Of a stretch of 7,702 bases of DNA, positions 1 to 5,160 are shown in pieces (positions within the stretch are counted from its first letter, which is position 1; every line of letters starts with the position of its first letter). Below the pieces are notes generated by a model. It was not told the origin of the DNA. It saw only the letters and a program-made list of their open reading frames with translations, and searched no databases. This DNA is from Parabacteroides sp. GTDB taxonomy: Bacteria > Bacteroidota > Bacteroidia > Bacteroidales > Tannerellaceae. Position numbers and translations under genes: made by a program. Where the stretch lies: contig DXRF01000141.1 in NCBI GenBank assembly GCA_019411205.1, positions 1 to 7,702 of the forward strand, read 5' to 3'.

Positions 1-61
1 GTACGGTTACCCGTACGTCAGTTTAGCAAACTGGTGGTTTCAGCCACTCACCCACACTTCC
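1..61 (-). tRNA. tRNA-Ser (anticodon GCU), 3' part cut by window edge
   Basis: Reading the minus strand from 61 downward gives a class II tRNA: acceptor 5' strand GGAAGTG (61-55), TG at positions 8-9, D-arm with GGT/ACC stem and a GG-containing loop (52-36), and anticodon loop TTGCTAA with anticodon GCT at 27-25. A long variable arm follows, with stem GTACGG, loop GTAA and CCGTAC (16-1). The long variable arm plus the GCT anticodon identify serine, decoding AGC/AGU. The T-arm, 3' acceptor strand and CCA end lie outside the window, so acceptor pairing cannot be checked. The top pair of the anticodon stem is a C-A mismatch (34/18), the only irregularity seen. The D-arm and anticodon loop closely resemble E. 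coli tRNA-Ser(GCU) as I remember it. Confidence 0.93.
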
Positions 62-96
62 ATGAGTTTCGCACCTCATTTCCTTGAATTGCGCTG

Positions 97-128
97 CAAA
101 GATATGCTTAAGTTTTTAAATATACAAA
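97..128 (-). promoter_or_regulatory. Bacteroidetes-type promoter of tRNA-Ser
   Basis: On the minus strand, TTTG at 128-125 is followed after 20 bp by TATCTTTG at 104-97. This matches the primary sigma consensus of Bacteroidetes (-33 TTTG, -7 TAnnTTTG) perfectly. Transcription would start near 90, leaving a leader of about 28 nt before the tRNA 5' end at 61, to be removed by RNase P. Confidence 0.8.
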
Positions 129-284
129 GCATTTGGTGTATTATTTTTAAAGAAAAAAAGACTTATTCTTGCACATGATTGGCAATCAGAGGTTTTCAGT
201 TCTACAAAAGTGAACACTTTTTTCTTCCCGATTACAATGCCTGGAATAAGTTAGAGAGAGGTAGGGCATTCGGGAAAAAGATAT

Positions 285-292
285 TATTTTTG
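285..292 (+). promoter_or_regulatory. Putative -7 element for mltG
   Basis: TATTTTTG at 285-292 matches the Bacteroidetes TAnnTTTG -7 consensus. No good TTG/TTTG -33 element lies 19-20 bp upstream, so the promoter is incomplete by sequence. A start of transcription near 299-300 would give a leader of about 28 nt to the ATG at 328 and would exclude the in-frame GTG at 292 as a start codon. Confidence 0.5.
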
Positions 293-327
293 TGGCCGAT
301 TCTGATATACAGCAGACTATATATAAT

Positions 328-1371
328 ATGGAGAAAGAAAAGATGCGAAAGCGTACTCTCATAGTTGGAATCCTCTCGTTTATCATTATCCTGTTAGCAG
401 GTGGGGGATTTTGGGCATACCGTTTGATACTTGCTCCTGATTTCGAGCCACGCAAGACCGTATATGTTTATATTGACGAGAAGAAGGATTTTGGCGAACT
501 CTGCCGTCAGTTGGTCGATTCTGCCGGTTGTCGGCGTATCGGGAGTTTCAAGCAGCTTGCCGGGATGCTGAAATATCCGGCCAATATGCGTACCGGACGT
601 TATGCTGTGGAGCCCGATATGAATAATCTGGCATTGCTCAACAACCTGCGTCGGGGACATCAGGTGGCTACTCGAATTACCTTTAACAATATACGCTTCA
701 AGCAAGATCTGGCCGAAAGGCTTGCCGGGCAGTTGATGATTGGGGAAGAGGATCTGCTCCCTTTGCTTGCTGATTCTGTCTACTGTGCATCACTGGGTTT
801 TACAACTGAGACGATCCTTGCGTTGTTCATTCCTAATACTTATGAGGTGTACTGGAATATTTCCGCCGAGAAATTGATGCAGCGTATGCAGCGCGAATAT
901 AAAAATTTCTGGAATGACACTCGTCTGGCAAAAGCAAAAGAAATTGGGATGACACCGGTCGAAGTCGCCATTCTCGCCTCTATTGTGGAAGAAGAAACGG
1001 CTGCCGTGGATGAATATCCTATCGTAGCAGGTTTGTATCTCAATCGTTTGCAGCGTGGTATTCCCCTTCAGGCAGATCCGACCGTGAAGTTTGCCGTGGG
1101 CGATTTCTCCCTTCAGCGCATCCTGTTCGAGCATCTGGAGGTCGATTCTCCCTACAATACTTACAAACATGCCGGACTTCCTCCCGGACCGCTCCGTATA
1201 CCGACTATCAGAGGGCTGGATGCCGTGCTGAACCACATGAAGCATAATTATCTATATATGTGTGCGAAGGAAGATTTTTCCGGGCGGCATAATTTTGCGG
1301 CCACTCTTGCCGAGCATAATCGCAATGCTAACCGCTACCGGGCGGAATTGAACAGGCGGAAGATCCGGTAG
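328..1371 (+). CDS. mltG: Endolytic murein transglycosylase MltG (YceG family)
   Basis: MltG cleaves nascent glycan strands at the inner membrane, producing 1,6-anhydro-MurNAc ends and helping to end strand polymerisation. The 347-residue protein has a short charged N-terminus, one membrane anchor (about residues 9-33) and a periplasmic YceG domain reaching the C-terminus. The catalytic motif is ASIVEEET; its first Glu, residue 221 (codon 988-990), aligns with the catalytic Glu of the E. coli ASIVEKET motif. The family blocks LNRLQRGIPLQADPTVKFA and YNTYKHAGLPPGP follow. Length fits the family. The frame stays open to a GTG at 292, but that codon overlaps the likely -7 element, so I chose ATG 328. 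ATG 343, preceded by a purine-rich GGAGAAAG stretch, is equally possible and shortens the protein by five residues. The gene appears monocistronic: a 198-bp spacer with its own promoter follows. Confidence 0.95.
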   Translation: MEKEKMRKRTLIVGILSFIIILLAGGGFWAYRLILAPDFEPRKTVYVYIDEKKDFGELCRQLVDSAGCRRIGSFKQLAGMLKYPANMRTGRYAVEPDMNNLALLNNLRRGHQVATRITFNNIRFKQDLAERLAGQLMIGEEDLLPLLADSVYCASLGFTTETILALFIPNTYEVYWNISAEKLMQRMQREYKNFWNDTRLAKAKEIGMTPVEVAILASIVEEETAAVDEYPIVAGLYLNRLQRGIPLQADPTVKFAVGDFSLQRILFEHLEVDSPYNTYKHAGLPPGPLRIPTIRGLDAVLNHMKHNYLYMCAKEDFSGRHNFAATLAEHNRNANRYRAELNRRKIR

Positions 1372-1384
1372 GCAATGCGAAAAC

Positions 1385-1469
1385 AGTTTCTCGGTATGTA
1401 ACTATAGTTTCATCATAGGGAAACTGCGGTTACAGCATAGGGAAACTACAGTTTCATGCCTATGAAACT
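1385..1469. repeat. Four tandem 20-bp palindromes with 22-bp period
   Basis: Four units of the form AGTTTC-N8-GAAACT lie head to tail: 1385-1403 (19 bp, N7, right arm GTAACT), 1406-1425 (perfect arms), 1428-1447 (left arm degenerate, GGTTAC) and 1450-1469. Each pair is separated by 2 bp, so the last three start exactly 22 bp apart. The last unit is the best hairpin, with 8-bp arms AGTTTCAT/ATGAAACT around GCCT. CATAGGGAAACT occurs as an exact direct repeat at 1414-1425 and 1436-1447, and unit 4 carries the inverted core CCTATG. The array lies between the mltG stop and the iorA promoter. No T-tract follows, so it is not a standard intrinsic terminator. A repeat family, an operator array or an RNA structure at the mltG 3' end are all possible. 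Confidence 0.8.
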
Positions 1470-1492
1470 AAAAATCCAATATAGCTCGGTTG

Positions 1493-1522
1493 TTGCGGGT
1501 ATGGGTAAAAGTCTTATCTTTG
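1493..1522 (+). promoter_or_regulatory. Promoter of the iorA-iorB operon
   Basis: TTG at 1493-1495 (within TTGTTG) and TATCTTTG at 1515-1522 are 19 bp apart and match the Bacteroidetes -33/-7 consensus. Transcription would begin near 1530, giving a leader of about 40 nt that is very A-rich (1530-1569) with no Shine-Dalgarno sequence, as is usual in this phylum. Confidence 0.8.
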
Positions 1523-1569
1523 TGGGAAGATAACAGAAGCAAAATCAAGTAAAACAAAATAAACGTTAC

Positions 1570-3168
1570 ATGGAAAAACATCTATTTTTAGGGGATGAGG
1601 CCGTAGCACAAGCTGCTATCGATGCAGGTCTGTCCGGTGTTTATGCCTATCCGGGGACGCCTTCGACTGAGATAACCGAATTCATACAGGGTTCGGCCGT
1701 TGCAAAGGAAAGGGGGATTCACTGCCGTTGGAGCACGAATGAAAAAACAGCAATGGAAGCAGCTTTGGGTATGAGTTACGCAGGTAAGCGTGCTCTTTGC
1801 TGTATGAAGCATGTGGGGCTGAACGTGGCTGCCGACTGTTTCATGAATGCTGCTATGAGCGGTATCAATGGTGGTATGATCATCATTACAGCCGATGACC
1901 CTTCGATGCACTCTTCACAGAATGAACAAGACAACCGTATGTATGGCAACTTTGCCATGATCCCGATGCTTGAGCCGTCCAGCCAGCAGGAAGCATACGA
2001 TATGGTATATGACGGGTTTGAATTATCCGAAAAACTGGGCTATCCCGTTTTGGTACGTATCACTACTCGCATGGCTCACTCCCGTGCAGGGGTGGTCAGA
2101 CGCGAACAAAAGGTGGAAAACGAAATGCATACACCCGAAGACGGACGTCAGCGTTTCATCCTTCTTCCGGCACTGGCCCGTAAACGCTTCAAGACGTTGA
2201 TCGCGGCGCAGGATACGTTTACCGCTTCTTCCGAAGCTTCACCTTATAATTCCTATTTCGATGGTCCGGACAAGAAGCTTGGCATCATCACGACCGGTAT
2301 TGCGTTCAATTATCTTTCGGAGAACTATCCTGACGGTTTTGAACATCCGGTATTGAAGATCAGCCAGTATCCGCTGCCCCGCAAGATGGTCGAAAAGATC
2401 GTCAGTGAATGCAAGGAAATACTTGTGCTCGAAGAGGGATATCCTGTGGTTGAGGAACAACGGAAAGGTTTCCTTGGAATCGGTATCCAGGTGCATGGAC
2501 GTCTTGACGGAACATTGCAACGCGACGGCGAACTGACTCCCGATGCTGTCGGTAAGGCACTGGGCAAGCAGATCGAGAGCTACTATGCTACTCCGGAAGT
2601 TGTCGAACAACGTCCGCCTGCATTGTGTCAGGGGTGCGGACACCGTGATATGTACGAAGCGCTGAACGAGGTGCTGACCGAGTACAAAGGAGCCAAAGTG
2701 TTCGGTGATATCGGCTGTTATACGTTGGGAGCTTTGCCTCCTTTCCGGGCGATCGATACTTGTATCGATATGGGAGCTTCTATCACGATGGCCAAAGGTG
2801 CTTCTGATGCGGGCGTTTATCCTGCAGTGTCGGTGATCGGTGACTCGACATTCACGCACTCCGGTATGACCGGCTTGCTTGATTGCGTCAATGAAAACAC
2901 GAATATCACGATCGTTATTTCCGATAATGAGACAACTGCTATGACAGGTGGACAGGACTCTGCAGGAACAGGCCGTCTTGAATCGATATGTGCTGGTATC
3001 GGTGTTGATCCGGCTCATATCCGCGTCATGGTTCCTTTGAAGAAGAACTACGACGAGATGAAAGCTATCATCCGTGAAGAGATCGAATACAAAGGTGTAT
3101 CCGTCCTGATCCCTCGCCGTGAATGTATCCAGACACTAACAAGAAAGAAAAAAGCAAGCAAGAAATGA
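1570..3168 (+). CDS. iorA: Indolepyruvate:ferredoxin oxidoreductase, alpha subunit (short form without C-terminal ferredoxin domain)
   Basis: This is the catalytic subunit that, with IorB, oxidatively decarboxylates aryl-pyruvates (indolepyruvate, phenylpyruvate, 4-hydroxyphenylpyruvate) to aryl-acetyl-CoA with reduction of ferredoxin; the reverse reaction is possible. The 532-residue cytoplasmic protein starts with the pyrimidine-binding domain (AYPGTPSTEI at 26-35; Glu58 in NEKTAMEAA, the likely cofactor-activating Glu; DDPSMHSSQNEQDNR at about 109-123). The thiamine-diphosphate domain follows (CQGCGHRD at 353-360, GDIGCYTLGA at 379-388, and the Mg/diphosphate motif with Asp425 in GDSTF and Asn453 in SDNETT). 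Classical archaeal IorA continues with an 8-Cys ferredoxin domain and is above 600 residues. This one ends about ten residues after PRREC with a lysine-rich tail and has no CxxCxxCxxxC. The exact 2-oxoacid substrate cannot be read from sequence. First gene of a four-gene unit. Confidence 0.93.
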   Translation: MEKHLFLGDEAVAQAAIDAGLSGVYAYPGTPSTEITEFIQGSAVAKERGIHCRWSTNEKTAMEAALGMSYAGKRALCCMKHVGLNVAADCFMNAAMSGINGGMIIITADDPSMHSSQNEQDNRMYGNFAMIPMLEPSSQQEAYDMVYDGFELSEKLGYPVLVRITTRMAHSRAGVVRREQKVENEMHTPEDGRQRFILLPALARKRFKTLIAAQDTFTASSEASPYNSYFDGPDKKLGIITTGIAFNYLSENYPDGFEHPVLKISQYPLPRKMVEKIVSECKEILVLEEGYPVVEEQRKGFLGIGIQVHGRLDGTLQRDGELTPDAVGKALGKQIESYYATPEVVEQRPPALCQGCGHRDMYEALNEVLTEYKGAKVFGDIGCYTLGALPPFRAIDTCIDMGASITMAKGASDAGVYPAVSVIGDSTFTHSGMTGLLDCVNENTNITIVISDNETTAMTGGQDSAGTGRLESICAGIGVDPAHIRVMVPLKKNYDEMKAIIREEIEYKGVSVLIPRRECIQTLTRKKKASKK

Positions 3169-3749
3169 AAGCAGACATTATATTATCCGGTGTGGGAGGA
3201 CAGGGTATCCTCTCTATCGCTGCCGTTATCGGAGAAGCCGCATTAAAGGAAGGTTTGTACATGAAGCAAGCCGAAGTTCACGGGATGAGTCAGCGTGGGG
3301 GAGACGTGCAGTCAAACCTCCGCCTGTCTGACCAACCGATTGCGTCTGACCTGATCCCACTGGGGCAGGCTGACCTGATCATTTCGCTCGAACCGATGGA
3401 AGCGCTCCGCTACCTGCCTTATTTGAAGAAGGACGGGTGGTTGGTGACCAATTCACAGCCGTTCATCAATATTCCCAACTATCCGGAGGTGGAAAAAGTG
3501 AACGAAGAATTGGGAAAACTGCCGCATAAGGTCGTGCTGGATGTGGAAGCTATCGCCAAAGAGGTGGGTTCCGTTCGTGCTGCCAATATCGTGATGCTGG
3601 GAGCTGCCGCCCCTTTTATAGGTATCGAATATGATAAGATAGCCGATGGTATCCGCCGCATTTTCGGACGTAAAGGCGAAGAAATCGTAGAAATGAACCT
3701 TAAGGCTCTGAAAGCTGGCTACGATGTAGCACAGAGCATACAAAAGTAA
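3165..3749 (+). CDS. iorB: Indolepyruvate:ferredoxin oxidoreductase, beta subunit
   Basis: This 194-residue partner of IorA belongs to the pyruvate/ketoisovalerate oxidoreductase gamma-type domain family; the subunit completes the oxidoreductase complex and is thought to contact CoA. The hallmark loop GVGGQG is at residues 9-14, followed by AEVHGMSQRGGDVQSNLR (36-53) and SDLIP (61-65), all typical of IorB, and the length is normal for the family. I chose ATG 3165, which overlaps the iorA stop as ATGA (3165-3168) and puts the Rossmann-like strand directly at the N-terminus. The upstream in-frame ATG at 3123 would lie deep inside iorA and add a non-conserved lysine-rich stretch. The 4-nt overlap suggests translational coupling and a fixed stoichiometry with IorA. 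Confidence 0.95.
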   Translation: MKADIILSGVGGQGILSIAAVIGEAALKEGLYMKQAEVHGMSQRGGDVQSNLRLSDQPIASDLIPLGQADLIISLEPMEALRYLPYLKKDGWLVTNSQPFINIPNYPEVEKVNEELGKLPHKVVLDVEAIAKEVGSVRAANIVMLGAAAPFIGIEYDKIADGIRRIFGRKGEEIVEMNLKALKAGYDVAQSIQK

Positions 3750-3753
3750 TAAA

Positions 3754-4263
3754 ATGAGAAAGTATGTATTCCTAGCCTTTTTTGCTCTCATTGCCCTTGT
3801 GGTAAAGGCACAGGATGAGAGTGGCGATCTTGTAAAAGAAGGACAACAGATGCCGGTTTTTACGATTGTGAACGACAATGGTACGCAGGTGCTTTCTTCT
3901 TCTTTGAAGGGAAAAGTGATCTTGGTGAATTTTTTTGCGACTTGGTGTCCTCCCTGTCAGAAGGAACTTGCAGAGATACAAAAGACACTCTGGCCGAAGT
4001 ATAAGGACAACAAGGATTTCGTCCTGTTGGTGATCGGGCGTGAACATACGGACGCAGAATTGCAGAAGTATAACGAAAAGAAAGGTTTTACCTTTCCTCT
4101 CTATCCTGATAAGAACCGGGCTATCTATGGCGCTTTTGCCAAAAATCTGATTCCGCGCAGTTATCTGGTCGATAAGACCGGTAAAGTGGTATATGTAACC
4201 AAAGGTTATAGTGACGAGGAATTTGCCGAACTGATGAAAAAGATTGAAGCAGCTTTAAAATAA
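3754..4263 (+). CDS. Exported TlpA-like thioredoxin-fold disulfide oxidoreductase
   Basis: This 169-residue protein has a Sec signal peptide (MRKYVFLAFFALIALVVKA, probable cut between Ala19 and Gln20), so the mature domain should work in the periplasm. One TlpA/AhpC-type thioredoxin fold follows: the strand before the active site, FFATWCPPCQKE with redox cysteines Cys65 and Cys68, and the probable cis-Pro134 in IPRSYLVD. It lacks the long N-terminal DUF4369-type domain found in many larger Bacteroidetes TlpA proteins. The role is probably reduction or maturation of periplasmic disulfides, for example in cytochrome c assembly or oxidative stress defence; the substrate is unknown. It starts only 4 nt after iorB and ends 5 nt before the next gene, so it is almost certainly co-transcribed with the cytoplasmic oxidoreductase, an unexpected pairing of compartments. 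Confidence 0.9.
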   Translation: MRKYVFLAFFALIALVVKAQDESGDLVKEGQQMPVFTIVNDNGTQVLSSSLKGKVILVNFFATWCPPCQKELAEIQKTLWPKYKDNKDFVLLVIGREHTDAELQKYNEKKGFTFPLYPDKNRAIYGAFAKNLIPRSYLVDKTGKVVYVTKGYSDEEFAELMKKIEAALK

Positions 4264-4268
4264 GGAAT

Positions 4269-5057
4269 ATGGAATATAAGAATGTACATATCATTTATTT
4301 CTCTCCGACGCATACTTCGGCCAAGACTGCTTATGCGATTGCAGAAGGGTTGAGTGGCGACGTCTTGCTGGAGTCGGACATTACTTATGATGCTCCGGCG
4401 GAAGAACTTGAGATCCATGACGATGAACTGACTATCGTGGCCGCTCCCGTTTATGGCGGGCGTGTAGCTGAAACGGCGATGGAGCGCCTCCGGGCTTTCC
4501 ATGCCCATAAGGCTCCGGCCGTTCCGGTTGTGGTTTACGGTAACCGTGATTACGAGGATGCGTTGAAGGAATTGTCTGACGCGCTAGTCAATGCCGGTTT
4601 TGTCCCAGTTTCGGCAGGTGCTTTTGTGGGAGAGCACTCTTTCAGCCGTAAGAATATGCCTATCGCCGCAGGGCGTCCCGATGAGGCCGATCATGAAGTT
4701 GCCGTCAGTTTCGGACGTGCCATTAGGGAGAAACTCGAAAAGGTGGATGAACTTTCCTGCTTGAAGCCGTTGGAGATAAAAGGAAATTTCCCCTACAAGG
4801 TGAAAGCTCCTTCCACACCGCAGGCTCCCGTGACGGATGAGGATTTGTGTACGCAATGCGAATATTGCATTGACGTATGCCCCGTATCGGCTATTTCGAT
4901 TGTTGACGACCGTATGTTCAGTGATCCGGTGACTTGTATCAAGTGTTGTGCTTGTGTGAAGGAATGTCCCGAAGGCGCCCGCACGTTTGATACTCCTTAT
5001 ACAGCGATGCTGCATAAGAACTTTAGTGCCCGCCGCGAACCGGAGTTGTTTATTTGA
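4269..5057 (+). CDS. Flavodoxin-ferredoxin fusion (EFR1-type, two [4Fe-4S] clusters)
   Basis: This 262-residue cytoplasmic electron carrier has no signal peptide. Residues 1 to about 155 form a flavodoxin-like domain: the phosphate loop FSPTHTSAKT (11-20), AAPVYGGRV (58-66) with Tyr62 placed to stack on FMN, and VVYGNRDYED (88-97) as the second flavin loop. After a linker (about 160-188), residues 189-240 form a bacterial 2x[4Fe-4S] ferredoxin with Cys194/197/200/204 (CTQCEYCIDVCP) and Cys223/226/229/233 (CIKCCACVKECP), plus an extra Cys227. The order matches proteins annotated as EFR1 family ferrodoxins. It is the last gene of the ior unit, 5 nt after the thioredoxin gene, and is followed by a terminator. 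I infer that it may accept electrons from the IorAB complex, because this IorA has no ferredoxin domain of its own; the sequence alone does not prove this. Confidence 0.9.
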   Translation: MEYKNVHIIYFSPTHTSAKTAYAIAEGLSGDVLLESDITYDAPAEELEIHDDELTIVAAPVYGGRVAETAMERLRAFHAHKAPAVPVVVYGNRDYEDALKELSDALVNAGFVPVSAGAFVGEHSFSRKNMPIAAGRPDEADHEVAVSFGRAIREKLEKVDELSCLKPLEIKGNFPYKVKAPSTPQAPVTDEDLCTQCEYCIDVCPVSAISIVDDRMFSDPVTCIKCCACVKECPEGARTFDTPYTAMLHKNFSARREPELFI

Positions 5058-5078
5058 TTTTCTAAAATATCAGTTAAT

Positions 5079-5131
5079 AGCCGATTCCATGGTGATTCAG
5101 TTTCTGAATCTGGGGATCGGCTTTTGCTTTT
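5079..5131 (+). terminator. Intrinsic terminator with two-storey hairpin
   Basis: An outer 10-bp stem, AGCCGATTCC (5079-5088) with GGGATCGGCT (5113-5122, one G-U pair), encloses a second perfect 7-bp hairpin, GATTCAG-TTT-CTGAATC (5094-5110). The stem runs directly into TTTTGCTTTT (to 5131). It begins 21 nt after the stop of the flavodoxin-ferredoxin gene, closing the ior operon and separating it from the rhamnosidase. Confidence 0.85.
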
Positions 5132-5160
5132 ATCCTTATTTTGTTTAATATCTAATACCA

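Noticed and set aside
1..61. tRNA as an integration site for a mobile element
   Set aside because: The 3' half of the tRNA, where att sites lie, is outside the window, and no integrase or direct repeat is visible inside it.
179..364. 61-codon open frame overlapping the start of mltG
   Set aside because: It begins at a non-ATG codon, crosses the probable mltG promoter and start in another frame, and has no recognisable product.
1385..1469. Possible small CRISPR array
   Set aside because: Repeats are palindromes of about 20 bp with only 2-bp gaps; there are no unique spacers of about 30 bp and no cas genes in view.
2239..3018. 259-codon open frame on the minus strand
   Set aside because: It lies wholly inside iorA, opposite its conserved thiamine-diphosphate domain. 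Its translation is rich in His, Arg, Ser and Cys with no recognisable motif, as expected of an antisense shadow.
5136..5143. -7 promoter element for the rhamnosidase (TTATTTTG)
   Set aside because: It differs from TAnnTTTG at the invariant A and has no TTG element 19-20 bp upstream; the evidence is too weak to list as a promoter.
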